NCBI GenBank assembly: GCA_900302705.1
Contig: OUUY01000001.1
Location: 42,946-106,945 of the forward strand
Direction of reading: 5' to 3'
DNA from: Candidatus Sulfobium mesophilum
GTDB taxonomy: Bacteria; Nitrospirota; Thermodesulfovibrionia; Thermodesulfovibrionales; UBA6898
Length of the DNA stretch: 64,000 nt
The notes beneath the pieces are model-generated. The model saw nothing but the letters and a program-made list of their open reading frames with translations. It ran no database searches and was not told the origin of the DNA. The position numbers were made by a program, and so were the translations under genes. Positions 53,067 to 61,754 of this stretch are shown here, piece after piece (position 1 is the stretch's first letter; every line of letters begins with the position of its first letter).

Positions 53067-54269
53067 TTATTTTTTTTTCTTCTTTGCGATCTCCCGCATC
53101 GCTGTCTTTCTTGCTTCGTCGATGACCTGGGTAAGAGGCCTGCCGCTTTTTTTTGCTACCGCTTTACAGTCCTCGTACTCCGGAGAGAATTTTTCGATTT
53201 CCTCCAGACAGGAGACTTTTATTCCGATCTTACCGTTCGTCAAACGGACCTTGTGCAGGGACCTCTTCATTGTGACCCTTGAGGCCTCGTAATATCTGAT
53301 TCCTATGCTTGTGGTTTCCCTGAGTATAAGATGAATGAGGTCATCTCTAACGGCGTGGTCGCAAATTACGCTCAGCTTTACGCCGGGCCTCATCTTTTTC
53401 ATTATCGTCTGGGTCAAAAAGACATCCAGGGCGCCGCTGTCAAAGAGCTTTTCAGCCAGATATTCGTATACCTGCGGGTTCATGTCGTCGATATTTGTTT
53501 CTATTACAGTGACGGTTTCGCAGGCATCTTTTTCCTGAAGGTCACCGATTAATATCCTAAGGATATTCGGACTGTGCTCGAAATCGTTCGTGCCGGCCCC
53601 TAATCCTATCTTCCGGGGCTTAAATACAGGGATGCCTCCGAAGGAGCAGCTCAGATGCTTAAGGATGGCTGCACCCGTGGGAGTAGTGAGTTCGCCTAAA
53701 GGCCCTGACGAATAGACCGGCACACTTTTTAATATCTCTGCCGTGGCCGGCGCGGGGACCGGCATTGTCCCGTGGGCTGTTTTGATGAAGCCGCTGCCGA
53801 GGTTGACCGGCGAGGCATACACGCCCTTTATTCCCAGCAGATCGAGTCCGATCAGAGTACCGAAGATGTCGACCAGGCAGTCAACTGCACCTAGTTCGTG
53901 TAAATGAACCTTATTAAACGAAACGCCATGGACTTTCGACTCTGCGGAAAAAAGAAACCTGAAAATATCGAGTCCTTTCTGCCTGATATCGTCCGTAAAC
54001 GACGATGAACTGATGACCTTTTCGATATCAGCCCATTTTTTGCCGTGGGTTTTCTCCACGGGACGCGTTGGTCGCAAAACAACATCGACCTTTGTAGCCG
54101 AAACACCTGCGCGGAGAGTCTTCTTTTCACTAAGCTGGTAGCCCCGCAGAGGAAGTCTCCTCAGCCCCTTCGATATTTCCTCAAGCGGCACCCCGGCATC
54201 CACAAGTGCTCCCAGGCACATGTCCCCGCTAATTCCTGAAAAACAGTCGAAATACGCTATCTTCATCAT
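53067..54269 (-). CDS. larC: Nickel pincer cofactor biosynthesis protein LarC
   Basis: A 400-residue LarC protein, the nickel insertase that completes the nickel-pincer nucleotide of lactate racemase and related enzymes. IAYFDCFSGISGDMCLGALVDAG at the N-terminus is the family signature; HLHELGAVDCLVDIFG near residue 123 and ETNIDDMNPQVYEYL near 255 follow. The protein is encoded as one continuous frame, whereas some bacteria need a programmed frameshift between LarC1 and LarC2. The C-terminus ends in a lysine run. LarB, LarE and a LarA homologue are not in the window. ATG 54269 or 54266 may be used. Confidence 0.88.
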   Translation of the reverse strand: MMKIAYFDCFSGISGDMCLGALVDAGVPLEEISKGLRRLPLRGYQLSEKKTLRAGVSATKVDVVLRPTRPVEKTHGKKWADIEKVISSSSFTDDIRQKGLDIFRFLFSAESKVHGVSFNKVHLHELGAVDCLVDIFGTLIGLDLLGIKGVYASPVNLGSGFIKTAHGTMPVPAPATAEILKSVPVYSSGPLGELTTPTGAAILKHLSCSFGGIPVFKPRKIGLGAGTNDFEHSPNILRILIGDLQEKDACETVTVIETNIDDMNPQVYEYLAEKLFDSGALDVFLTQTIMKKMRPGVKLSVICDHAVRDDLIHLILRETTSIGIRYYEASRVTMKRSLHKVRLTNGKIGIKVSCLEEIEKFSPEYEDCKAVAKKSGRPLTQVIDEARKTAMREIAKKKKK

Positions 54270-54550
54270 GAAGAATTCTTAATCATCTTTACTTATCAAA
54301 TATATCACACACCCAACGATTATTCCCTAAAATGTACAAAGGCTTTCTTTAAAGAGGAGGTGCTTTTTACTGAATGAAATGCTTAATAGCGCAATAGACC
54401 GATTCTGTAATATATTGATGGTGGCATGTATTTTGTATCTCACTATGCAGGAACGAATTATAATAGAACTAAGAGTTGAGAATGGAATCCAGTAGTTATT
54501 ATGTCGTTAATGGTGCGCTGAATTGAAACTTAGATAAAAAGGAGAATGCG
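54270..54550. other. Divergent intergenic region between larC and the FecR/DUF6600 gene
   Basis: A 281-base AT-rich gap with a possible sigma-54 site (54422-54437) and a TATAAT at 54459-54464. There are no coding frames of interest. An AAGAATTCTT palindrome lies just upstream of larC at about 54272-54281. Confidence 0.45.
54422..54437 (+). promoter_or_regulatory. Possible sigma-54 (-24/-12) promoter
   Basis: TGGCATG-TATT-TTGT at 54422-54436 resembles the consensus TGGCACG-N4-TTGC with two mismatches, one of them in the -12 GC. It lies about 115 bases before ATG 54551. NtrC-type activators are encoded in the window, but a TATAAT at 54459 offers an alternative start. Confidence 0.3.
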
Positions 54551-56821
54551 ATGAAGACTTTAAAAGCGATAGGCGTATTGATGGCACTGGTTTTTCTATT
54601 GCTGCCGGTATACTCCCAGGCGGCCGGCCTCGGTTATATGCGCATAAGCTATATGGAAGGCGATGCGCAGATTAAGACGACCGATGCAGAAGACTGGGGT
54701 GCTGCTTCCATAAATGACCCGCTGATGGAGGGCGACCAGGTTTGGGTTCCTCAGGGAAGCAGGGTCGAAATGCAACTGAATACGGGTACTTATATAAGGC
54801 TGGACCAAAATTCAGCCCTCCAAATACTGTCGCTGAGCAATGACTCGTGGCAGTTCTATCTCTCCCAGGGGCACGCATATATATACTATAGAGCCCCCAA
54901 GGGTGTTATTCAGATCGATACGCCTGATGTGTCGGCAAGGGCCTTTGACAGCGCGGTTTTCAGACTTGATATGTCAGACGAATATCAATATACGGATGTA
55001 TCCGTTTATAAAGGATATGTCGAAGCCGAAAATCAGGCTGGCAGGACGAGGGTTAGCGCTGACCAGACGGCTTCTATCGGTCAGAACACAAATGTCGAAG
55101 TCGCACCGATAGGCCCTTCTGATGAATGGGAAAGATGGAATAAATCGCGCAATGATATGATCCGTGCAAAAAAGGGTGCGAGTTCGCGTTATCTCCCTCC
55201 GGAACTGGGCGTTTATGAGTCTGATTTCGACGCCGGCGGCAGATGGGTGGACGTGCCCGATTACGGATATTGCTGGACCCCTACGCTCGCTGTTGGAGTA
55301 ACGTGGGCACCCTACAGAGAGGGCAGATGGATATGGCGGGGCGGCGACTATGTCTGGGTGTCTTACGACCCGTGGGGCTGGGCACCCTATCATTATGGCA
55401 GATGGGCCTTTGCGGCGCGAATAGGATGGGTGTGGGTCCCGCCTGCAAGGGGTGATGTGTACTGGGGGCCGGGTTATGTCGGCTGGGTCAGGACAGGGGA
55501 TTATGTTGCCTGGGTCCCGCTTGCCCCTGGGGAACTTTATTACGGTCGGGGCTATTACGGCCGTCATAGTGTGAACATCGTCAATGTGAATGTTAATCAG
55601 GTCCATGTTACAAACGTTTACAAGAATGTGACTGTGAATAACGGGGTGACTGTGGTCAACCGCAATACATTTGCTACTGCCTCACCAAGAATAGTTAATG
55701 TGAACAAGACCGTATTGCAGCAGCAGGTTTTCACGAGGAATAACATCAGCGTGGGGGCCCCGGCGATAAAACCTACGAGGGAGAGTTTTTTCGCATCGGC
55801 AAAGCAGATCTCGCCTGCCAAGCTTCCTCCTCAGCCTGTAAGGAGCGTTCAGGTTCAACAGTTGAAGCAGTCGCGTCCGCTTACCAAGGATCCGGGCAAG
55901 TCTGTCTTTAACCCCGGTGTTCAACCTAAACAGCTGCCTTTAAGCAAGGTTTCAACGCCGAGAACGCCCGGCAAGGTACTGCCTTCGGTAAAGCCCGTGC
56001 AGCCGCAAGAGCCGGGGAAAACCGGATTTACTGGCGGCCTCGCTCCAAGGGCGGGGAAAGAGCAGGTAAAGCCCATTGAAAAGAAACCCGAACTTTCGCC
56101 TACTCCAAAAGTAGAGAGGGCACCGGCGAAGCAGTTTGAGAGGAAGACAGCGCCTGAGGCAACGCCTCCGAGGGTTGAGAAGGGTCCGTTTGAAAGGAAG
56201 CCAGTCGCACCTGCGGCAACACCTCCCCCAAAGGGTGAGAGAGCGCCGGCCAGACAGTTTGAGAGGAAGCCCGCACCTGAAGCAACACCTACTCCGAAAG
56301 TAGAGAGGGCACCGGCGAAGCAGTTTGAGAGGAAGCCCGCACCTGAGGCAACGCCTCCTCCGAAGGTTGAGCGAGGCCCAGCTAGACAGTTTGAGCGGAA
56401 GCCAGCGCCTGAGGCAACACCTGCTCCGAAAGTGGAGAGGGCGCCGGCAAAGCAGTTTGAGAGAAAGCCAGCCCCTGAGGCAACACCTCCTCCGAAGGTG
56501 GAAAGGGCACCGGCGAAGCGGTTTGAAAGAAAGCCTGGGCCTGAGATAGCTCCTATAACGCCTTCTCCGAAGGTAGAGAGGGCGCCGGCAAAGCAGTTTG
56601 AAAGGAAACCTGCACCTGAGGCACCACCGCCTCCAAAGCTGGAGCAAGAAAAGGGCAAACCGTCTGAAAAGAGGGATGTGGCTCCCGAAAGGGGCCAACA
56701 GCCCAGGGGTGTGGCTCCGAAGGCGCAACCAGCTGAGAAGCCGGCACCAAAGGCCGAGGAAAAGCCGCAGAAGGATGTCCCCAAGGATGTCCCTGAGGAA
56801 AAGGGAAGAAATTTCAGATAA
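54551..56821 (+). CDS. FecR-domain/DUF6600 exported protein with 22-residue tandem repeats
   Basis: A 756-residue protein with AAAAGGAG before ATG 54551. A signal peptide (AIGVLMALVFLLLPVYSQA) is followed by a FecR-type domain near residues 35-175 (GDQVWVPQGSRVEMQLNTGTYIRL region), then the DUF6600 tryptophan/tyrosine-rich block near 225-345 (VSYDPWGWAPYHYGRW, IGWVWVPPARGDVYWGPGYVGW; shown in part). The last third is low complexity: about eight copies of a 22-residue unit of the form TPPPKVERAPAKQFERKPAP-EA at bases 56095-56640, then a Lys/Pro/Glu-rich end. The protein is probably periplasmic or surface-bound. Stop and the next ATG overlap (TAATG). Confidence 0.78.
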   Translation: MKTLKAIGVLMALVFLLLPVYSQAAGLGYMRISYMEGDAQIKTTDAEDWGAASINDPLMEGDQVWVPQGSRVEMQLNTGTYIRLDQNSALQILSLSNDSWQFYLSQGHAYIYYRAPKGVIQIDTPDVSARAFDSAVFRLDMSDEYQYTDVSVYKGYVEAENQAGRTRVSADQTASIGQNTNVEVAPIGPSDEWERWNKSRNDMIRAKKGASSRYLPPELGVYESDFDAGGRWVDVPDYGYCWTPTLAVGVTWAPYREGRWIWRGGDYVWVSYDPWGWAPYHYGRWAFAARIGWVWVPPARGDVYWGPGYVGWVRTGDYVAWVPLAPGELYYGRGYYGRHSVNIVNVNVNQVHVTNVYKNVTVNNGVTVVNRNTFATASPRIVNVNKTVLQQQVFTRNNISVGAPAIKPTRESFFASAKQISPAKLPPQPVRSVQVQQLKQSRPLTKDPGKSVFNPGVQPKQLPLSKVSTPRTPGKVLPSVKPVQPQEPGKTGFTGGLAPRAGKEQVKPIEKKPELSPTPKVERAPAKQFERKTAPEATPPRVEKGPFERKPVAPAATPPPKGERAPARQFERKPAPEATPTPKVERAPAKQFERKPAPEATPPPKVERGPARQFERKPAPEATPAPKVERAPAKQFERKPAPEATPPPKVERAPAKRFERKPGPEIAPITPSPKVERAPAKQFERKPAPEAPPPPKLEQEKGKPSEKRDVAPERGQQPRGVAPKAQPAEKPAPKAEEKPQKDVPKDVPEEKGRNFR
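56095..56640 (+). repeat. 66-bp in-frame tandem repeat
   Basis: About eight units of nominally 66 bp, each coding a basic proline-rich 22-residue segment (core KVERAPAKQFERKPAPEA). The second unit is shortened, the seventh carries a small insertion (PEIAPI) and the last is degenerate. Unit-to-unit differences are mostly synonymous or K/R, A/G swaps. Length variation between strains is likely. Confidence 0.85.
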
Positions 56822-57525
56822 TGAAGGTTGTCGAAAAACAGACTCTTGAAGCCCTGATCGGAAAAGACAGGGGCAGGAAGACTTTTGTCGAACATGAAGT
56901 GAAAGGACTCCTTAGGGGCATGGGCGTTCCGGTGCCCCAAGGGGTCTTCCTATCTAAAGATGAAATAGCCGCTGGGCCAGACCTTGCCAAGTCATCGGTG
57001 CGGGCATTATCTTATCCGCTTGTCGCCAAGGTTTCTTCAGCAACTATAACTTCCAAGACAGATGTGCAAGGTGTGCGGGTTGGTCTGGCTGATGCTGCCC
57101 AAGTGAAGCGGGCTCTACGGGAGCTTGCGGCAATTGAGCATGCAGAGGGCGTGCTTTTGGAGGAGATGGCTCCCCAGGGAATAGAAGTTATAGTAGGAGG
57201 GATTATCGACAAGCAGTTCGGCCCGGTTGTTATGTTCGGAATTGGCGGAATATTCGTTGAGCTTTTTAAGGACGTTTCCTTTGGGCTTGCTCCAATGTCC
57301 GAAGAGGATGCACTGATACTCGTCAAACAAGTGAAAGGTCACGTACTCCTGTCCGGTTTCAGGGGAAGGCCGTCTGTTGATATTGAGATGTTATCAACCA
57401 TTATCGTCAGGGTCTCCGAGTTGATGGCAACGGGGCTCATTGAAGAGATAGACCTGAATCCGGTTTGTCTGTACCCCAAAGGCGCTATCGTGCTTGATGC
57501 AAAGATGTCCATACTGCAGTCCTGA
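56821..57525 (+). CDS. ATP-grasp (acetate-CoA ligase ADP-forming) beta-subunit-like protein
   Basis: A 234-residue ATP-grasp protein of the type found as the beta subunit of ADP-forming acyl-CoA synthetases, which couple acyl-CoA hydrolysis to ATP formation. VKGLLRGMGVPVPQGVFL near residue 24 is the entry, YPLVAKVSSATITSKTDVQGV near 60 carries the nucleotide-binding lysine and the conserved histidine region of longer proteins is less clear; IEVIVGGIIDKQFGPVVMFGIGGIFVELFKDVSFGLAP near 121-158 (in part) and IEEIDLNPVCLYP near 205 complete the fold. No alpha (CoA-binding) subunit is nearby. Translation is coupled to the FecR/DUF6600 gene, an unexpected partner. Confidence 0.8.
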   Translation: MKVVEKQTLEALIGKDRGRKTFVEHEVKGLLRGMGVPVPQGVFLSKDEIAAGPDLAKSSVRALSYPLVAKVSSATITSKTDVQGVRVGLADAAQVKRALRELAAIEHAEGVLLEEMAPQGIEVIVGGIIDKQFGPVVMFGIGGIFVELFKDVSFGLAPMSEEDALILVKQVKGHVLLSGFRGRPSVDIEMLSTIIVRVSELMATGLIEEIDLNPVCLYPKGAIVLDAKMSILQS

Positions 57526-57553
57526 GCCTGATCAAAATCACTAAGGCTCTTTT
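57524..57553 (+). terminator. Intrinsic terminator after the ATP-grasp gene
   Basis: GAGCCT (57524-57529) pairs with AGGCTC (57544-57549), loop of 14 bases, followed by TTTT at 57550-57553. It lies between convergent genes and overlaps the end of the minus-strand small membrane gene. Confidence 0.55.
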
Positions 57554-57792
57554 GCATTATTCACGTTTCCTCTGCCACGGCCTTTATTTTTTTCAGCATC
57601 TCTCCTTATCAGTCGTCGGATAAGGAAAACAACACCGAGGGCAATTATGATCCATCCGACTGACAGGAATACGCTGATATCCCCTCCCGGGCCGGGAAGT
57701 TCATCTACGCCATGGGCGAAGACGCCCGTCCCTGTAGCAAGGGTCGCAGCTGCCTGGATAGCAAGAACGATTCTTTTAAGGCGGGTTTGCAT
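57541..57792 (-). CDS. Small exported/membrane protein, unknown function
   Basis: An 83-residue protein from ATG 57792, with AGGA a few bases upstream. A signal-peptide-like start (IVLAIQAAATLATGTGVFA) is followed by the short motif HGVDELPGPGGD and a single membrane helix (VFLSVGWIIIALGVVFLIRR); the tail is basic and asparagine-rich. I do not recognise a family. It follows the HD-GYP regulator on the same strand by about 50 bases and may share its transcript. Confidence 0.55.
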   Translation of the reverse strand: MQTRLKRIVLAIQAAATLATGTGVFAHGVDELPGPGGDISVFLSVGWIIIALGVVFLIRRLIRRDAEKNKGRGRGNVNNAKEP

Positions 57793-57841
57793 CAAGTCCT
57801 GATACTAGTAGCATCGGTAGGCCAGACAAAGGCGGCCAATC

Positions 57842-59002
57842 TCATTCCTGATGGGCATCATAAATCTCCTCGAATTTCTTATGATTTTCCTTGAAGATCC
57901 GCAATATCTCAGGATCGAAATGAGATGGAAGCGTGCGTCCGTCACCTTCAGTGATAATCTGATACGCCTTTTCATGATCGAACTTCGGCTTGTAGGGGCG
58001 GACACTGCGAAGTGCGTCATACTGGTCGGCTATATTCATGATCCTGCCTTCCCAGGGGATCTCTTCTCCTTTCAGCCCGAAGGGATAACCCCCGCCGTCC
58101 CACCGTTCGTGGTGGCTTAAGGCGATCTTTTCGGCCATCTGAAGGTATTCAGATGAGGACCCCTTCAGTATTTTACGTCCGATCATAGAATGGGTCTTCA
58201 TTAGGGCAAACTCTTCCTGACTGAGTTTTGCAGGCTTAAGAAGAATGTCCGATGGTATGGCCACCTTCCCGATATCGTGCATGGGGCTCGCGTAGAAGAT
58301 CACTTCCTGTTTTTTCCCCGGCCAGCCGAGATGCCCCGCAATGAGACGGCAGTAATGGCTGATTCTTTTGATATGTGAGGCAGTATCTTCATCCTTATAT
58401 TCTGCGATCATGGTAAGTCTGAAGATTGTATCGACATACCCTTCCCTTATCTTCTCCTCCGACTCCCTCAGTCGCCTGTTAGACTCGGAAAGGCCTTTGA
58501 GGGCGTCCCTCAGTTCATCAGTCCTCTGCCTGACTTCCTTTTCAAGGAGCGCATTATGCCCCTTGAGAAAATCCTCAAAATATTTTACCTTGAGAAGGTT
58601 TTCGGCCCTCAAAACAAGTTCGGTGCTGTCGACCGGCTTTGAAATAAAATCCTGTGCCCCGAGGGCCAGCCCTTTGATTTTAGATTCCCTGTCTCCGAGA
58701 CCTGTCACCATTACTATGGGTATATGAGAGATGGTTTCGTCAGCCTTGATCCTCCTTAAGGATTCGTAGCCGTCCATCACAGGCATCCTGACGTCCATGA
58801 AGATAAGGTCAGGAGAAAACTCCTTGGCTTTAGAGATCGCCTCGAGGCCGTTCGTGGCTGTTTCGAAACGGTATCCCTGATGTGAGAGAATCTCGCACAT
58901 CAGCCTGAGGATGGTGGCGTCGTCGTCGACGATGAGGATCCTGCTTTTTTCGTTGTCTTCGTCGACCTTTGCTTCTGTAACAGATTGTCGGGCGGTTTCC
59001 AT
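57842..59002 (-). CDS. Response regulator with HD-GYP domain (cyclic-di-GMP phosphodiesterase)
   Basis: A 386-residue protein from ATG 59002 (GAGGA upstream; a TTG two codons earlier is possible). The receiver domain has [14 protein letters not shown] and the phospho-Asp in [15 protein letters not shown] near residue 67, with KPVDS near 117. A coiled-coil linker (about residues 135-190) leads to the HD-GYP domain: [20 protein letters not shown] near 238-257 and [25 protein letters not shown] near 308. The HD, HHE and GYP motifs are all intact, so c-di-GMP hydrolysis is expected. It can counter the nearby GGDEF protein. Confidence 0.9.
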   Translation of the reverse strand: METARQSVTEAKVDEDNEKSRILIVDDDATILRLMCEILSHQGYRFETATNGLEAISKAKEFSPDLIFMDVRMPVMDGYESLRRIKADETISHIPIVMVTGLGDRESKIKGLALGAQDFISKPVDSTELVLRAENLLKVKYFEDFLKGHNALLEKEVRQRTDELRDALKGLSESNRRLRESEEKIREGYVDTIFRLTMIAEYKDEDTASHIKRISHYCRLIAGHLGWPGKKQEVIFYASPMHDIGKVAIPSDILLKPAKLSQEEFALMKTHSMIGRKILKGSSSEYLQMAEKIALSHHERWDGGGYPFGLKGEEIPWEGRIMNIADQYDALRSVRPYKPKFDHEKAYQIITEGDGRTLPSHFDPEILRIFKENHKKFEEIYDAHQE

Positions 59003-59117
59003 GGGCAATCCTCGAAATGTTTATCTCACATAATCGGTCCCATTGCGAGGGGCCGCGGCGCTTCATAGCTACCCCACACAAAGCATATCACAGGGGTCTA
59101 AAAAAGCAAAGACCTTT

Positions 59118-61727
59118 TCAGCCTTTCATGTAGTGGTCTGTGACGTACTTTTTTTCATCTTCTGCGGTCCTCATCGTTCCCCTAAGTCTTTTGTCGAGAA
59201 GTTCCCTGAATATCCTCGAATAAAGAGGGCCTTCGGGAAGCCCGAGTTTTTTCAGATCCCGGCCTGTCAGAAACGGCTTTGTCTTTCTCAATTCTACCAG
59301 GAACTGGGATATCTCCTTTTTTTTACGGTTATCTTTTGTTATCGCCATAGAAAACAGTATCAGCTCAACTCGTTTGGGCGAAAGCAGATGGTAGATACCT
59401 ACGGGATCGTTTAAGGGAAGTTTCCCCAGTATTTCTGCTGATTCTGCGATGCTTTGCTGGATGATTTCACGTGTCGCTCCGGGTGGAGCAAGTCTGTGGA
59501 GAGCCTCTGCCCTCTGCTCATCGTCCAGATTGGACAGGAGGGCGATCAGATAGAGGACCCCTTTGTCGACTTTCTCATCCAGGAAGAGCAGCGTGTGCCA
59601 GGCGAGCGTCTCATACATCGAAGAGAGAGTTGACTCAAGTTTTTCGTCCAACACCAAGTTCTTGTGGATTATCTTCAGAAGCCCGTAGTCCGAAAGGCGT
59701 TTTAGTGTCTTGACGGGATTTGTTTCGCTGAAGGCGATGAGGAGTTCGTCAAACAGCCGTGAACCCGATAGTCTCTCAAAAAGGTTCATCTGGATTGCAG
59801 ACTTTATCAGGTTTTCTGAATGCCTGCTCAGCTTGAAACCGAACCTTTCGGCAAACCGCACCGCACGGAAGGCGCGCGTGGGATCTTCAACATAACTGAG
59901 GTTGTGAAGGACCCTTATCGTCTTTTCCCTCAGATCCCTCTGTCCCCCAAAGAAATCTATCAGAAGGCCGAAGGACCTGGCATTTAGTTTTATAGCCAGC
60001 GTGTTGATAGTAAAGTCTCTCCTGTAGAGGTCCTTCTTGATTGAAGACATCTCGACCTTCGGAAGGGCGGCCGGCGATTCGTAATATTCGGTCCTGGCTG
60101 TGGCCACATCCAGCTTGAGCTTGTCGAGGGTAATATTGGCGGTGCCGAATCGGTGGTGGGATCTTACCTGTGCCTTTAATTTTTCCCCAAGCTCCTTTGC
60201 GAACCGGATGCCGTCTCCTTCGATTACGATGTCTATGTCGAGGTTCGCATGTCCCAGCAGGAGGTCTCTTACCGACCCGCCAACGAGATAGGCGTTTGCC
60301 CCCATATCATCGGCCACGTTTCCTGCAAGCACAAGGATCCTGTGCACTTCATCAGGGAAACGGTCTCTGAGCAATGTTGAAAGATTTCTGCCTGTCGGAG
60401 ATCTTTCATGAGTGCCTTCCTTATCAAGACGCCTCTTCCTGAGGAAGTCTTCGTAGATTACCCGGAGGAGGTCTGTTCTGGTTATGGCCCCTATAATGTT
60501 TCCTTCCTCAATCACAGGCATGAACCTCTGGTTCTGCTCTATCATGATTGCCTCGATGTCCCTGACCGGCGTGTCCTTTCCGACTGTTGCCGCATCCGAG
60601 GTGGAGAACTCTATGCATTTGTTCCTCTTAAAACCGTGGAATAGCGCCTTCTCGACGATCTCCCTTGAGATCAGCCCCACGTACTTTTCGTCTCTGATTA
60701 TGGGCAGCACGTTGACTCCGTATCTCGTCATCGTGTCTGCCGCCTCTTTGATGGCGCTGTCCCACTGCGTGGTGATCACAGGGCTTGTCATGACATCGAC
60801 GGCGACTTTACCGTGCTTTATATGTTTGTCGAGAAGTATCTTTAGCTTGTCAGCCGCCATTTCAAGAGAGGCTTCCTTTATTGTTGCCGAAGCTGCAGTG
60901 GGATGACCTCCCCCCCCGAATTCTTTCATCAGCTCCGCAACATCCAGTTCCCGGGCCCTGGACCGTGCGACGAGCAGTATCTTGCCCTGCATTTCAAGGA
61001 GTATGACTACGGCGTCGACATCTTCCATCTCCATTATCTTGTGCGCGAGGTGGGCCGCGTCGCCGACGTAAGAGTCCCTTGATGCCTTGGCTATCATAAC
61101 CCTTAGTCCTCTTAGTACAACCTCGGCTGACGATGCCAGGAGTTCGTTCAGCAGGTCCAGTTCCTGCCTGTTCAGGTCCATTTTTATGTAGCTCGAGACT
61201 ATATTCAGATTCGCGCCTCTTTTCAGCAGATACGCAACTGCCAGAAGGTCTCTAGTTGTAGTTGAGGGAAAAAGGAGGGAACCTGTTTCCTCATATATTC
61301 CCAGGGTCAGGATTGTCGCCTCCATAGGCGTGGGGTGGAGCTTCCTGTCTCTGAGCAATTCCGTAAACAACGTTGCGGTAGCGCCGACTTCTTCGATCAT
61401 CTCCTGATCTCTCCGAATATCGTTTTCCTCAAAGGGGTGATGATCGTAGATATGGATCTTAATCCCTTTCTGCGAAAGGAGCGTTGAAAGTGGTCCGAGC
61501 CTGTCGGCATGTTTGGCGTCGACGATTATAAGCTGGGTAACAGTAGAAAAGTCTATATCTCTGAGGCGTCTGAAGTCCGCCGGGTGAAAGACTTCAATAA
61601 AATCCCTCACCTTTCGCTCCTGAGAGCCGGGGAAGACCATCTCCGCATCGGGGTAAATCCTCTTTGCCGCCATCATGGAGGCAAGTGCATCGAAATCGGC
61701 ATTTATATGGGACGTGATCAGTTTCAC
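59118..61727 (-). CDS. DHH-CBS-CCA multidomain tRNA nucleotidyltransferase/poly(A) polymerase family protein
   Basis: An 869-residue fusion from GTG 61727. The N-terminal DHH phosphoesterase domain has ITSHINADFDALASM and IYDHHPFEEND near residue 93, followed by DHHA1 (FGGGGHPTAASATI near 270). Two CBS domains follow (VMTSPVITTQWDSAIKEAADTM, and VRDIEAIMIEQNQRFMPVI), then a class II nucleotidyltransferase head (NAYLVGGSVRDLLLGHANLDIDIVIEGDG near 475, with the catalytic D-x-D) and RNA-binding neck (YVEDPTRAFRAVRFAERFGF near 610). This combination serves for A- or CCA-addition to tRNA 3' ends in several deep-branching bacteria. Whether the DHH part is an exonuclease or a nanoRNase is unproven. 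Confidence 0.88.
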   Translation of the reverse strand: MKLITSHINADFDALASMMAAKRIYPDAEMVFPGSQERKVRDFIEVFHPADFRRLRDIDFSTVTQLIIVDAKHADRLGPLSTLLSQKGIKIHIYDHHPFEENDIRRDQEMIEEVGATATLFTELLRDRKLHPTPMEATILTLGIYEETGSLLFPSTTTRDLLAVAYLLKRGANLNIVSSYIKMDLNRQELDLLNELLASSAEVVLRGLRVMIAKASRDSYVGDAAHLAHKIMEMEDVDAVVILLEMQGKILLVARSRARELDVAELMKEFGGGGHPTAASATIKEASLEMAADKLKILLDKHIKHGKVAVDVMTSPVITTQWDSAIKEAADTMTRYGVNVLPIIRDEKYVGLISREIVEKALFHGFKRNKCIEFSTSDAATVGKDTPVRDIEAIMIEQNQRFMPVIEEGNIIGAITRTDLLRVIYEDFLRKRRLDKEGTHERSPTGRNLSTLLRDRFPDEVHRILVLAGNVADDMGANAYLVGGSVRDLLLGHANLDIDIVIEGDGIRFAKELGEKLKAQVRSHHRFGTANITLDKLKLDVATARTEYYESPAALPKVEMSSIKKDLYRRDFTINTLAIKLNARSFGLLIDFFGGQRDLREKTIRVLHNLSYVEDPTRAFRAVRFAERFGFKLSRHSENLIKSAIQMNLFERLSGSRLFDELLIAFSETNPVKTLKRLSDYGLLKIIHKNLVLDEKLESTLSSMYETLAWHTLLFLDEKVDKGVLYLIALLSNLDDEQRAEALHRLAPPGATREIIQQSIAESAEILGKLPLNDPVGIYHLLSPKRVELILFSMAITKDNRKKKEISQFLVELRKTKPFLTGRDLKKLGLPEGPLYSRIFRELLDKRLRGTMRTAEDEKKYVTDHYMKG

Positions 61728-61754
61728 GTTTCTTCCCCCATTAGATTTGTCAGG

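Noticed and set aside
56095..56640. Regular repeats as a CRISPR array
   Set aside because: Units are contiguous, in frame and without spacers; no cas genes are present.
55921..56940. Long open frames on the minus strand (339 and 258 codons) opposite the repeat region
   Set aside because: They mirror the 66-bp repeat of the plus-strand gene, have low-complexity Ser/Ala/Gly-rich translations and no start signals; they are compositional shadows.
59084..59112. GGTCT/AGACC hairpin as a terminator between the HD-GYP and CCA-type genes
   Set aside because: The stem is only 5 bp with an A-rich loop, and no convincing T run follows on the minus strand.
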